NCBI RefSeq assembly: GCF_003993775.1
Contig: NZ_RJRZ01000003.1
Span: 124,001-188,000 of the forward strand
Direction: 5' to 3'
Source: Frigidibacter oleivorans
GTDB taxonomy: Bacteria > Pseudomonadota > Alphaproteobacteria > Rhodobacterales > Rhodobacteraceae
DNA length: 64,000 nt
In this document: one piece after another, positions 52,938-61,456 of the stretch
Layout: every line of letters starts with the position of its first letter
How positions within the stretch are numbered: the stretch's first letter is position 1
Translations under genes and position numbers: made by a program
Notes under the pieces: generated by a model
The model's database searches: none
Seen by the model: only the letters and a program-made list of their open reading frames with translations
Told to the model about the DNA's origin: nothing

Positions 52938-53813
52938 ATGCAGGTCGTGTTCCATCTGGGGGCGCATTCCACCGACGAGGAAAGGCTGATCCGCGGCCTC
53001 TTGCGCGCGCGCGACGACCTGACGCCGCGCGGCATCATCGTCCCCGGCCCCGGCCGCTATCGCCCCGTCCTGCGCGAGACGCTGGTCAAGCTGCGCGGCC
53101 AGCCCGCCAGCCGCGAGGTGCAGGAGGTGATCCTCGACGCGGTGATGGACGAGGACCGGGCCGAGCGGCTGATCTTCGGCCATGAATTCTTCCTCTGCAT
53201 CCCGCACAAGGTGGTCAGCGACGGCGGCTTCTACCCGATGGCCGGGCGCAAGGCCGCGGCGCTGGCCGGCATCTTCCCCGAGGCGGGGACCGAGTTCTTT
53301 CTGGCGCTGCGCGATCCGGCGACGCTGGTCCCCGCGCTGCTGTCGCGGGTCGACGGGCTGGGCTATGACGGCTTCATGGGCGGGGTCGATCCGCGCGCGC
53401 TGCGATGGGCGCCGGTCGTGCGCCAGATCCGCGAGGCGGCGCCGGACTGCCCGCTGACCGTCTGGTGCAACGAGGACACGCCGCTGATCTGGCCCGAGGT
53501 GCTGCGCGCGGTCGCGGGCGTCGGGCCGGAGGTGGCCCTCGACGCCGATACCGACGTGCTGGCGACGATCATGACCGAGGACGGGATGAACCGGCTGGCC
53601 GCCTATCTGGCAAGCCATCCCCCCGCGACCGTGGCGCTGCGGCGCAAGATCGTCTCGGCCTTCCTCGACAAGTTCGCGAGGCCCGAAGAGCTGGAGATGG
53701 AGGTGGCTCTGCCCGGCTGGACCGCCGAGCTGGTGGCGGAGATCTCGGCCGGTTACGATGCCGACGTGGCCGAGATCGCGGCGATGCCGGGGGTGCGGTT
53801 CCTGTCGCCCTGA
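52938..53813 (+). CDS. Uncharacterised protein, sulfotransferase-like fold suspected
   Basis: The 291-residue cytoplasmic protein starts after AACGAGGACCGGAGA with MQVVFHLGAHSTDEERLIR. HLGAHxTxEER at the N-terminus and FLALRDPATLVPALL near residue 120 are placed like the PAPS-binding elements of sulfotransferases (HxGxxKTGTT and RDP), but the phosphate-loop Lys and Thr pair are missing. I think it belongs to a Rhodobacteraceae family of unknown function; enzymatic activity is not supported by visible motifs. It is monocistronic, divergent from the ABC permease. Confidence 0.8.
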   Translation: MQVVFHLGAHSTDEERLIRGLLRARDDLTPRGIIVPGPGRYRPVLRETLVKLRGQPASREVQEVILDAVMDEDRAERLIFGHEFFLCIPHKVVSDGGFYPMAGRKAAALAGIFPEAGTEFFLALRDPATLVPALLSRVDGLGYDGFMGGVDPRALRWAPVVRQIREAAPDCPLTVWCNEDTPLIWPEVLRAVAGVGPEVALDADTDVLATIMTEDGMNRLAAYLASHPPATVALRRKIVSAFLDKFARPEELEMEVALPGWTAELVAEISAGYDADVAEIAAMPGVRFLSP

Positions 53814-53835
53814 TCCCGGCGCGGGATGGCGAGCC

Positions 53836-53884
53836 CCGGGGCGCTGCCCCGGACCCCGGGATATTTGGGTCAGCTGCAGGGGGC
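53836..53884 (-). repeat. Dispersed intergenic hairpin repeat, copy 2
   Basis: This is the inverted counterpart of the element at 9041-9092, matching at nearly every position in CTGCAGCTGACC, AAATATCCCGGGG and the hairpin (7-bp stem, 3-base loop, 53836-53852). It lies between two convergent genes, where the hairpin could act as a bidirectional stop signal. Confidence 0.85.
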
Positions 53885-53903
53885 GGCGTCAGGGTGCCGG
53901 GGG

Positions 53904-54932
53904 TCAGGGTGCCGGAGGTCGCGGCGCGCGCCGGCCCTCGCGCGGCTGCGGGCGGGCGGGGCTTTCCTTCAGCAGCCCGCCCACGCCCATGGCGGCGATG
54001 TCGGCCCCCGTCACCTCCAGCCCGCAGGCCAGCCGTTCCAGCACCCAGTCGGCGCCGTTCAGCGCCGGGCTGCGGGCGCAGCCGGGCAGGCCCAGCACCG
54101 GGCGCCCGCCGAGATCGCCGAGAAACAGCAGGTTCCCCGGATCGACCGGCATGCCGAAGCGGGTGACGCGGCCCCCTGCCTGACGCACCGCGCGGGGCGC
54201 GTCATCCTCGATATCCGAAGTCGCCGAGCCGGTGAGGATCAACAGCATCTCGCCCGGCAGGCGCGCCAGCGCGGCGGCGATGGCCGGGGCGTCATGCGCG
54301 ACGGTCTCGCAGCCCGCCAGCCCCATGCCGAGCGCGGCCAGCCGCGCCTCGACCGTGCGGCGGCCCTTGGCATTGAGCTTCGGGTTCTGGCCCGGCACCT
54401 CGGTCAGCAGCAGCCCGGCCGAGCCGCGCCGCACCGGCACCAGCCGCGGCCGGGCCCGCCGCGCCAGCGCCTCGGCCGCGGCGACGGCGGTTTCGGGCAC
54501 GGCATAGGGCATGATCTTCATCGTCGCGACCAGCCCGCCCGCCGCCACCCGGGCGAAGGGCGCCAGCGTCGCGAGCCCGATGCCGGGATCGACCGCGTTC
54601 AGCGCATGGACGGCCTCTGCGTCGAGGGTAAACAGACCCGGCCCCGCGGCCTTCAGGTTCACCCGCCCGGTATGGGCCGGGGTGGCGGTCAGCCCCGCCG
54701 CGGCGGCATCGGGCAGCAGCGCCGCCGCCAGCCGGGCCGCCGCCGCATCCTCTGCCACATCGCCGGGATCGAGCCGCGCCACCGTCACCGCGGTTTCGCC
54801 CGCCCGGGCCAGCGCCGCCAGATCGGCCTCGGTCAGCACATGACCCTTGTCCAGCCGCAGCCCGGGCAGCGCCACCGAATGCGCCAGCACCGCGCCCTGT
54901 GCCCGGTCGAGCGGCACCGGACCGAAGCGCAT
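53904..54932 (-). CDS. Molybdopterin-binding (MoeA/CinA-like) protein
   Basis: The 342-residue protein has a MoCF_BD-type domain in its C-terminal half (LLILTGSATSDIEDD, FGMPVDPGNLLFLGDLGGRPVLGLPGCARSP) after an N-terminal part like MoeA. It probably handles molybdenum cofactor for a xanthine-dehydrogenase-type enzyme. It shares one base with the XdhC-like gene upstream (TGATG), which supports that role. The C-terminus is a basic Pro/Arg tail. Confidence 0.85.
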   Translation of the reverse strand: MRFGPVPLDRAQGAVLAHSVALPGLRLDKGHVLTEADLAALARAGETAVTVARLDPGDVAEDAAAARLAAALLPDAAAAGLTATPAHTGRVNLKAAGPGLFTLDAEAVHALNAVDPGIGLATLAPFARVAAGGLVATMKIMPYAVPETAVAAAEALARRARPRLVPVRRGSAGLLLTEVPGQNPKLNAKGRRTVEARLAALGMGLAGCETVAHDAPAIAAALARLPGEMLLILTGSATSDIEDDAPRAVRQAGGRVTRFGMPVDPGNLLFLGDLGGRPVLGLPGCARSPALNGADWVLERLACGLEVTGADIAAMGVGGLLKESPARPQPREGRRAPRPPAP

Positions 54933-55954
54933 CAGCCCTGCCTCAGCCGCTGCGTCACCTGCGCGAGGATCGACAGCGCGATTTCGGCCGGGGTCTTGGC
55001 GCCGATGTCGAGCCCCACCGGCCCATGGATGCGGGCGATCTGCGCCTCGGTCACGCCGGCGAGCGCGAGCCGTTCCACGCGTTTCGCATGGGTGCGGCTG
55101 GAGCCGAGGCAGCCGATATAGAAGGCGGCGGTGTCGAGCGCGGCCCGGATCGCCGGATCGTCGAGCTTCGGGTCATGGGTCAGCGTCACCACGGCGGAGC
55201 GCGCATCGGGGCGCAGCGCTGTCAGCGCCTCGTCGGGCCAGTCCTCGAGCACGGTCTCGCCCGGGAATCGCTCGGCCGAGGCGAAGGCGCCGCGCGGGTC
55301 GATCAGCACCGGGTCCCAGCCCGCCAGCCGCGCCATCGGCAACAGCGCCTGCGCGATATGCACCGCCCCCACCACCATCATCCGCAAGGGCGGGTTCTGC
55401 AGCGCGGTGAAGACCTCTGCCCCCGGTTCGCCATCGGTGCCCGAACGGTCGGCGCGAAAGCGGTCGGCGAGCGGGCCGGTCGCGCCCTCGGCCGTGACCA
55501 GCCGGGGGGTCAGCGTGTCGAAGGGCACCTGCATCGCCACCGCCCGCCGGGCGGCGCGCGCCTCGGACAGCTGCGCCAGCAGGTCGACGGGCAGGCCGCC
55601 GCGGCCCATGCCGCCCACCGGCTGCACCAGCACCCGGATCGTGCCGCCGCAGGCCAGCCCCACCGCGAAGGCATCGTCATCCGAAACGCCATAGGTCAGA
55701 AGCCGCGCCGCGCCGTCCTGCAGCGCGGCCATCGCCTCTTCGATCACCGCGCCCTCGACGCAGCCGCCCGAGACGGAGCCCATCATCGCGCCGTCGCCCG
55801 CCACCACCAGCCGGCTGCCCGCCTGCCGCGGGGCGGAACCCCAGGTCTCGACCACGGTGGCGAGCGCCGCGCCGCGCCCGGCACGGTGCCAGTCGAGCGC
55901 GAGGTCGGGAAGGTCGGCATCTGCGGGGATGGTATCGGGGGAAAGATCGGTCAT
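54932..55954 (-). CDS. XdhC/CoxI family molybdenum-cofactor maturation factor
   Basis: The 340-residue protein has the XdhC N-terminal pattern (ALATVVETWGSAPRQAGSRLVV, GSVSGGCVEGAVIEEA) and the C-terminal Rossmann part (GAVHIAQALLPMARLAGWDPVLIDPR, YIGCLGSSRTHAKR). XdhC proteins bind and sulfurate the cofactor before insertion in molybdenum hydroxylases. I chose the ATG at 55954 because GGAGGA lies 7 bases upstream; the frame extends further without homology. A possible FNR-type box lies about 190 bases upstream. Confidence 0.92.
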   Translation of the reverse strand: MTDLSPDTIPADADLPDLALDWHRAGRGAALATVVETWGSAPRQAGSRLVVAGDGAMMGSVSGGCVEGAVIEEAMAALQDGAARLLTYGVSDDDAFAVGLACGGTIRVLVQPVGGMGRGGLPVDLLAQLSEARAARRAVAMQVPFDTLTPRLVTAEGATGPLADRFRADRSGTDGEPGAEVFTALQNPPLRMMVVGAVHIAQALLPMARLAGWDPVLIDPRGAFASAERFPGETVLEDWPDEALTALRPDARSAVVTLTHDPKLDDPAIRAALDTAAFYIGCLGSSRTHAKRVERLALAGVTEAQIARIHGPVGLDIGAKTPAEIALSILAQVTQRLRQG

Positions 55955-56123
55955 GGCGGACTCCTCCGCCGCAATATGGGGTGCATGCCGCGCGGGCACA
56001 ACGGGGGGATCGGGCGGCCGTCAGGACCGCGCCGCGGATGCGCCCGCGGCGCGGTCTGTGCCACGGGGAGACGTGGCCTTGCCCGGGCGAAACGGGAGGA
56101 AGCGCCCGGATGTCCCCGCTCTA

Positions 56124-56645
56124 TCAGACAGGGTGGCGCGGGCCTTGACCCAGATCAAGCGCCGCCGCCTCGCCCGGGCGGCAGAGGCGCAGCTGATAGC
56201 AATTGTTCCGGGCAGAGCGCACATCGACGAAGGCGATGGCGGGATCTGACAACAGCGTGGCGGCCCGCGCCCGGACCTCTGCCGCCGGCACCACCCCGCC
56301 CGTGCCATAGGCGATGCGCCAGTCGGCGCGATAGCCCTTCAGCAGGTAGTCGGGGCTGGCGGTCAGGATCGGCGGCAGGCCCCTGCCCGACCATGGCGCG
56401 CAGTCATCGGCACAAAGAAAGATCGGCCCGGTCTCGGCATAGGGTTGCGGCGCGGGAAAGGGCCGCAGCGCGCAGACCAGCATCGGCGCCCCCTCGGGCA
56501 CGAAGCCGAGGCAGTGGCGGCAGGGATTGCCCGGCCCGTCCGAGACATGGCGTTCGGCGGGCTGGCCGTGGGCATCGGGCCCGCCCGCGCGCAGGGCGCG
56601 GACGAGGCCGGTGGGCAGGGGCAGGATGGTAAGGGTTTCGGTCAT
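56124..56645 (-). CDS. DUF1203 family protein
   Basis: The 173-residue protein matches DUF1203 (PCRHCLGFVPEGAPMLVCALRPF, PYAETGPIFLCADDC, AYGTGGVV). Function is unknown. Conserved Cys and acidic residues in the PCRHC region are present. Start is the ATG followed by TETLTILP; the longer frame upstream has no homology. A near-perfect FNR-type palindrome lies inside its 3' end. Confidence 0.88.
   Translation of the reverse strand: MTETLTILPLPTGLVRALRAGGPDAHGQPAERHVSDGPGNPCRHCLGFVPEGAPMLVCALRPFPAPQPYAETGPIFLCADDCAPWSGRGLPPILTASPDYLLKGYRADWRIAYGTGGVVPAAEVRARAATLLSDPAIAFVDVRSARNNCYQLRLCRPGEAAALDLGQGPRHPV
56145..56158. promoter_or_regulatory. Candidate FnrL/FNR-type box
   Basis: TTGACCCAGATCAA matches the FNR consensus TTGAY-N4-RTCAA at all fixed positions, and the dyad extends one base each side (CTTGA, TCAAG). 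It is inside the 3' end of the DUF1203 gene and 190 bases upstream of the XdhC-like start. Oxygen control of the xdhC pair is possible; chance occurrence cannot be excluded. Confidence 0.4.
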
Positions 56646-56735
56646 GGCGGTCCTTCCGGCTGTCGCCCTGACGATGGGCCGCCCGCGCGTGGCGGGCGAC
56701 CCGGAAGCTGCGCAAGCGGCAGCCATCGGTCCGGT

Positions 56736-58967
56736 TCAGTTCGAGGCGGTTTCCAGCAGGTCGGTCACCCGCCGCACGCTGACGCGGCGGTTGCGTTCCT
56801 CGGCCCCCGAGGTGTCGACGGCCAGATAGGACTCGCCATAGCCCTGCACGATCATGTTTTCCGGCGGCACGTCGAAATACTCCGTCAGCGCCAGCGCCAC
56901 CGATTCCGCCCGCCGGTCCGACAGGGCGAGGTTCGACGCGGCCGAGCCCACGGCATCGGTGTGCCCCTCGATCAGGAAGATCTCGCTGGGATTCTCGTCC
57001 ACATAGTCCTGGATCAGCTGGCCCAGCGAGGCCAGCGACTCGGCCTGTTCGGGCCGGATCGCGGCCGATCCGGTCTGGAAGGTGATCGCGTTCACGTCGA
57101 TCACCGGCACCAGCGAGCGCACCTCGGCGATGTTGCGGACCTGGGCGAGGCTGAAGGTCCGGTTGATATCGGCCGACCGCGACAGGGCATCGCGCAGCGC
57201 CTGCTCGTCCTCGGTCAGGGACAGCCGGTCATAGCGCGGCCGCGGCAGCTGCGACACGTCCACCGGCTCGTAGCGACGGGTATCGTCGATCAGCAGGTAT
57301 TCCGTGCCGTCCGGCCGGATCACGCTGCGGCGCACCACCCGCTGTTCCGGGTCGTAGACGGTGACGATGCGCGCCCCGTCCTCGCGGGTGACGATGGTCC
57401 GGGTCGAGCCGTCGCGGAAGGTTTCCGTCCGCACGTCCGAGCCGGGCTGGCGCAGCAGCACGTCGTCATCCTTGATCAGCTGATAGCTGCCATCCGGGCG
57501 CTGCACCACGACGCGGTCGCCGGAGTTCAGCTCGACCTGACGGTCGTTCGACAGCATCGAGCCGACGGCGAGCGCGCCCAGACCGAACAGCAGCACCTTC
57601 TCGCGATCCGACAGCTCTTCCTCGAAGAAGCCGTCATCATCGTCGTCGTCATCGTCGTCGTTGCTGGCGCGGTTGTTGCGGTCGCGGTTGTCGTTGCGAT
57701 CCCGGTCGCGGTCCCGATCCCTGTCGCGGTCACGATCGCGGTCGCCGCGCCCGCGCTCGTTCACCGAGTTGCGGAATTCCTCGGACGAGGAGCGGGCCTG
57801 ACGCTCGGTCACCTCCTCCTCGAAGACGCGCACGCCATCCGGCGCGTCGCCGTCGCCCGCGGCAAGGGCGTTCAGCGCCTCGGCCACCGGCGGTTCGCCG
57901 CTTTGCGCGTCGGGCTGGTCGGGCAGGTTCTCGGCCGCCTCGCGCAGCCGTTCCCGGGCATCCTCATCCTGCGCGAGGTCCTGCGCCCGCTCGCGCAGCG
58001 TGCCGTCGCCATCGGCGGCCTGATCGTCCTGGCGGTCCTGCAGGGCATCCCGCAGCCGGTCGCGGGCCTGACCCTCGCCGTCGCCGGCATTGTCCTCCTG
58101 CGCATCGCCCTGGCGGTTGCGGTCGCCGTCCTGCTGGTCGCCGTCCTGTTGGTCGCCGTCCTGGCGCTGGCGCAGCCGCTCTTCCAGCGTGGCGGCGTCG
58201 GGGCGCTCGCGGTCCTCGGCATCCCGCGCTTCGGCGTCCTGCGACTGCTCTGGCGCCGCATCGTCCTGTGCGGCACCGGGCGCGGCGCGGCGCTGCGCGT
58301 CATCCCGGTTGTCATCCTGTTCATCGGTCCCGCCCTGCTGTTCGGGCTGGGGGTCCTGGCGTTCGGCCTCGTCCGCCGGCGCCTCGCCGCTGTCGTCGCC
58401 GCCCTCCTGACGCTCGCGCAGCGCCTCTTCCAGCGCCGAGGCGTCGGGGCTGGTCTCTGCCGACCCGCCATCGTCCCCGCGCCCTTCGGCGCGGGGCTGG
58501 TCGTCCTGGGCCGGCTGGTCCTGCTGCGGCAGTTCCTCGGGCGCCGGGGGCGGCGTCTCGTCCGGGGCGGGCTGGTTCTCGGGCACCGGATCGGGACGGA
58601 TCTCGGGCTCGGGCGCGGGAGGCGCCTCCTCGGGGGCGGGCTGCGGCGGGATCTCGGGCTCGGCCTCCTGCTGCCGCTCCTGCGGCTGCTCGGCCTGCTC
58701 CTCCTCAGCCTGCTCCTGCTGGGCCTCCTCCTGCGCACGGTTCTCGCGGCGCTGCTGCCGGCGTTCCTGCCGGGTCTGGCCCTCGCCCTGCTCTTCGGCG
58801 GCCGGCCCGCCATTGCCGCAGGGCGGGCTCGACCCGTCGGCGCAGGTTTCGCGGTTTTCCCCGTCCTGTTCCTGCGCCAAGGCGGGCAGCGGCGCCGCCA
58901 GCGTCAGGCTGGCGACGAGTGCGAGCCCGCGGGCCGAGGTGGTGGTGGTCAGTTTGCGGCGGCTCAT
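56736..58967 (-). CDS. OmpA-family protein with long charged low-complexity region
   Basis: The 743-residue exported protein has a signal peptide (ending ALA-QEQDG), then about 370 residues rich in Gln, Glu, Asp, Pro and Arg. An (Asp-Arg)8 stretch and nine consecutive Asp lie near residues 405-445. A hydrophobic helix (KVLLFGLGALAVGSML), a beta-rich middle domain (about 470-600) and a C-terminal OmpA peptidoglycan-binding domain (LIEGHTDAVGSAASNLALSDRRA) follow. The protein is probably anchored to the cell wall with an extended, strongly charged N-terminal arm. Such OmpA proteins with Asp/Arg-rich arms are common in Rhodobacteraceae but poorly studied. Confidence 0.88.
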   Translation of the reverse strand: MSRRKLTTTTSARGLALVASLTLAAPLPALAQEQDGENRETCADGSSPPCGNGGPAAEEQGEGQTRQERRQQRRENRAQEEAQQEQAEEEQAEQPQERQQEAEPEIPPQPAPEEAPPAPEPEIRPDPVPENQPAPDETPPPAPEELPQQDQPAQDDQPRAEGRGDDGGSAETSPDASALEEALRERQEGGDDSGEAPADEAERQDPQPEQQGGTDEQDDNRDDAQRRAAPGAAQDDAAPEQSQDAEARDAEDRERPDAATLEERLRQRQDGDQQDGDQQDGDRNRQGDAQEDNAGDGEGQARDRLRDALQDRQDDQAADGDGTLRERAQDLAQDEDARERLREAAENLPDQPDAQSGEPPVAEALNALAAGDGDAPDGVRVFEEEVTERQARSSSEEFRNSVNERGRGDRDRDRDRDRDRDRDRNDNRDRNNRASNDDDDDDDDDGFFEEELSDREKVLLFGLGALAVGSMLSNDRQVELNSGDRVVVQRPDGSYQLIKDDDVLLRQPGSDVRTETFRDGSTRTIVTREDGARIVTVYDPEQRVVRRSVIRPDGTEYLLIDDTRRYEPVDVSQLPRPRYDRLSLTEDEQALRDALSRSADINRTFSLAQVRNIAEVRSLVPVIDVNAITFQTGSAAIRPEQAESLASLGQLIQDYVDENPSEIFLIEGHTDAVGSAASNLALSDRRAESVALALTEYFDVPPENMIVQGYGESYLAVDTSGAEERNRRVSVRRVTDLLETASN
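57640..57755 (-). repeat. Asp-Arg and poly-Asp coding repeats
   Basis: GTC-GCG/ATC-GCG type hexamers coding for alternating Asp and Arg (eight pairs) are followed in translation order by a GTC/ATC triplet tract coding nine Asp. Codons vary between GAC and GAT and among Arg codons, so selection at the protein level rather than recent slippage is likely. Confidence 0.8.
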
Positions 58968-59076
58968 GTGGCCTCTCCTCCAGCATCATCCATGCGGAAA
59001 GAACCGGCCCGCCGCCCCGGCTGTTCCGTCACCGGCCTGAAACATTCCGTAACATGCAGGTCAGGCGGGCAGGCCG

Positions 59077-60375
59077 TCAGCCCCCTGGCCGCCCCCCTGC
59101 CCGCCCCGCCGCCAGCAGCGCGGCCATCCGCGGCTTTTCCCCCGCATCGCCCGCCTCGGTCAGCGCCTGCGCCAGAGCCTGCAGCGAGGCGACGCTGTGC
59201 CCGGCGCGGAAGCTGTCGACATGCGGCAGCATCGCCGCGATCCCCGCCGCGCGGGGCGCGAAGCCATCCCATCGCAACAGCGGGTTCACCCAGACCACCC
59301 GCCGCGCCGACAGGTGCAGCCGCGTCATCGCCGCCGCCAGCCGCGCCGGGTCGCCCCGGTCCAGCCCGTCGGTGACGATCAGCACCACGGCGCCCCGCGA
59401 CAGCACCCGCCGCGACCAGTCGCGGTTGAAGGCGGCCAGGCAGTCGCCGATCCGGGTGCCGCCCTGCCAGTCCTGCGCCTCGGCCCCGGCGGCGGCCAGC
59501 GCCCGGTCGACATCGCGCGCGGCCAGATGCCGGCCGATGCTGGTCAGCCGCGTGCCGAAGGTGAAGGCATGGACCCGGCCCCAGCCGGTGCCCCCCGACC
59601 CGCCGCGATGGCGGGCATTGGCGGCGGCATGCAGGAAATGCAGCACCATCCGGCTGTAGCCCGCCATCGACCCCGAGATGTCGCAGAGCGCCACCAGATC
59701 CGGCCGCCGCCGCGTCCGCGACCGCATCTTCAGCACCACCGGGTCGCCGCCGCTGCGCAGCCCGGCCCGCAGCGTGCCGCGCCAGTCCGGCACCCGGCCC
59801 GGCCCCGCCACCAGCCGCCGCGCCGGCAGCGGCCGCACCGGCATCGCCATCCGGGCAATGGCACGGCGGGCGATCTCGGCCTCGGCGGCGGACATCTGTT
59901 CGAAATCCAGGTGCCGCAGCCGTTCCTCGGCGGAAAAGCTCGCCTCGGCCTCGATCTCGATCCGCTGGCCCTCGTCCGTCTCGGGCAGGTCTGGCGCGTC
60001 CCGCGCGGCGCCGTCCACCAGCGCCTCGGCGGCGCGGCGGGCGGCGGCCTCGGCCGCGCGCTCCTCCTGTGTGCCGCGGATCTGCGGCAGCATCAGCGCC
60101 ATCATCCGTTCCAGATAGCGCGGATCGCGCCAGAACAGCCGGAACACCTGATCGAAGACCGCACGTTCCTCGGGGCGCGAGACGAAGACCGCCTGCAGCG
60201 TCCAGTAGAAATCCTCGCGTTCGCCAAAGCCCGCCGCCGCCACCGCCCGCACCGCCTCGATCACCCGGCCGGGGCCGACGGGCAGCCCGGCCTTGCGCAG
60301 CGCCCGGCCGAAATGGGCGATGTTCTCGGCCAGCCGGCCCTGTTCGGGGATCGAGAGCGCGGCGAGGTCAGCCAT
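59077..60375 (-). CDS. VWA-domain protein, CoxE family
   Basis: The 432-residue protein has a CoxE-like N-terminal helical part and a VWA domain with the MIDAS motif LCDISGSM, followed by Thr and Asp (VTDGLD) of the metal site. It pairs with the MoxR ATPase encoded just upstream; such pairs act as chaperones that mature metal enzymes, for example CO or other molybdenum hydroxylases. The nearby XdhC pair fits that. ATG 60375 was chosen; the frame extends upstream into the hairpin repeat without homology. Confidence 0.9.
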   Translation of the reverse strand: MADLAALSIPEQGRLAENIAHFGRALRKAGLPVGPGRVIEAVRAVAAAGFGEREDFYWTLQAVFVSRPEERAVFDQVFRLFWRDPRYLERMMALMLPQIRGTQEERAAEAAARRAAEALVDGAARDAPDLPETDEGQRIEIEAEASFSAEERLRHLDFEQMSAAEAEIARRAIARMAMPVRPLPARRLVAGPGRVPDWRGTLRAGLRSGGDPVVLKMRSRTRRRPDLVALCDISGSMAGYSRMVLHFLHAAANARHRGGSGGTGWGRVHAFTFGTRLTSIGRHLAARDVDRALAAAGAEAQDWQGGTRIGDCLAAFNRDWSRRVLSRGAVVLIVTDGLDRGDPARLAAAMTRLHLSARRVVWVNPLLRWDGFAPRAAGIAAMLPHVDSFRAGHSVASLQALAQALTEAGDAGEKPRMAALLAAGRAGGRPGG

Positions 60376-60399
60376 GCCGCTGCCCCTTCTTGTCGGGAC

Positions 60400-60452
60400 A
60401 AATATCCTCGGGGGGAGGCGCGGCACGCGCCGCGGGGGGCAGACGGCCCCCC
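60400..60452 (-). repeat. Dispersed intergenic hairpin repeat, diverged copy 3
   Basis: AAATATCCTCGGGGG is followed by two hairpins: GGCGCG-GCA-CGCGCC (60417-60431) and GGGGGGC-AGACG-GCCCCCC (60434-60452). The core resembles the copies at 9041 and 53836, but the hairpin sequences differ. It lies between the MoxR and CoxE genes. Confidence 0.65.
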
Positions 60453-60492
60453 GTCCGGCCCCCCGTCCCCGGCCGGCCGCCCGCACCCCGCA

Positions 60493-61404
60493 TCAGGCGG
60501 GGGCGAGGCCCGCGCGGACCTCGTCCAGCAGCTTCTTGGCCGGCGCGCCCTCGATCCGGGCGATGTCGTCCTGATATTTCAGGATCGCCCCCAGCGTGTC
60601 GGCGATCACCTCGGGGCTCAGCGCCACCACATCCAGCGCCAGCAGGCATTTCGCCCAGTCGATGGTCTCGGCCACGCCCGGCTTCTTGAACAGATCCTCG
60701 CCGCGCAGCCGCTGCACGAAGGCCACCACCTCGCGGCTCAGCGCCTCGGCCGCCTCGGGGACGCGGGCGCGCAGGATCGCCATCTCGCGCGCCGCGTCGG
60801 GATAGTCCACCCAGTGATACAGGCAGCGCCGCTTCAGCGCGTCATGCACCTCGCGCGTGCGGTTCGAGGTCAGCACCACCACCGGCGGTTCCGGCGCGCG
60901 GATCGTGCCCAGTTCCGGGATCGTCACCTGAAAATCCGACAGCGCCTCCAGCAGGAAGGCCTCGAAGGGTTCGTCGGTGCGGTCGATCTCGTCGATCAGC
61001 AGCACCGGCGCGCCGCCCGGCTGCGGCCGCATCGCCTGCAGGAGCGGCCGTTCGATCAGATAGGCTTCGGAAAACAGCTCCGACCGCAGCGCCTCGCGCG
61101 AGGTGTCGCCCGCCGCCTCCGCGGTGCGGATCGCGATCATCTGCGCGGCGAAGTTCCATTCCGCCACCGCCTGCGCGGCATCCAGCCCCTCGTAGCATTG
61201 CAGCCGGATCAGCCGGCGGCCCAGCCCGGCGGCCAGCGCCTTGGCGATCTCGGTCTTGCCGGTGCCGGCCTCGCCCTCCAGAAACAGCGGCCGGCCGAGA
61301 CGCAGGCCGAGGAAGGCCACCGTCGCCAGTGACCGGCCGCAGACATAGTCCTGCGCCGCCAGCATCTCCTGCACCGCGCCGATGGATGCCGGCATCCCGG
61401 TCAT
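60493..61404 (-). CDS. MoxR-family AAA+ ATPase
   Basis: The 303-residue ATPase has Walker A EGEAGTGKTEIAKAL, Walker B VLLIDEIDRTDEPFEAF, sensor TSNRTREV and the late LLALDVVALSP of the CoxD/MoxR group. It works with the CoxE VWA protein. AGGAGG lies 9 bases upstream of ATG 61404; an in-frame ATG three codons later is an alternative. Confidence 0.93.
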   Translation of the reverse strand: MTGMPASIGAVQEMLAAQDYVCGRSLATVAFLGLRLGRPLFLEGEAGTGKTEIAKALAAGLGRRLIRLQCYEGLDAAQAVAEWNFAAQMIAIRTAEAAGDTSREALRSELFSEAYLIERPLLQAMRPQPGGAPVLLIDEIDRTDEPFEAFLLEALSDFQVTIPELGTIRAPEPPVVVLTSNRTREVHDALKRRCLYHWVDYPDAAREMAILRARVPEAAEALSREVVAFVQRLRGEDLFKKPGVAETIDWAKCLLALDVVALSPEVIADTLGAILKYQDDIARIEGAPAKKLLDEVRAGLAPA

Positions 61405-61456
61405 GGCAGCCCCCTCCTGTCCGTCCGGCGATGCTGCGCGTCTTGCAGCGCCGCGG

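Noticed and set aside
56445-59375. A 976-codon open frame on the plus strand opposite DUF1203 and the OmpA gene, with Val/Ile/Leu-rich stretches that look like membrane helices
   Set aside because: The hydrophobic stretches are the reverse complement of Asp/Glu/Gln/Arg codons of the OmpA arm; no start site or homology supports it.
60069-61332. Plus-strand frames opposite the CoxE and MoxR genes
   Set aside because: Arg/Pro-rich shadows antisense to well-conserved proteins.
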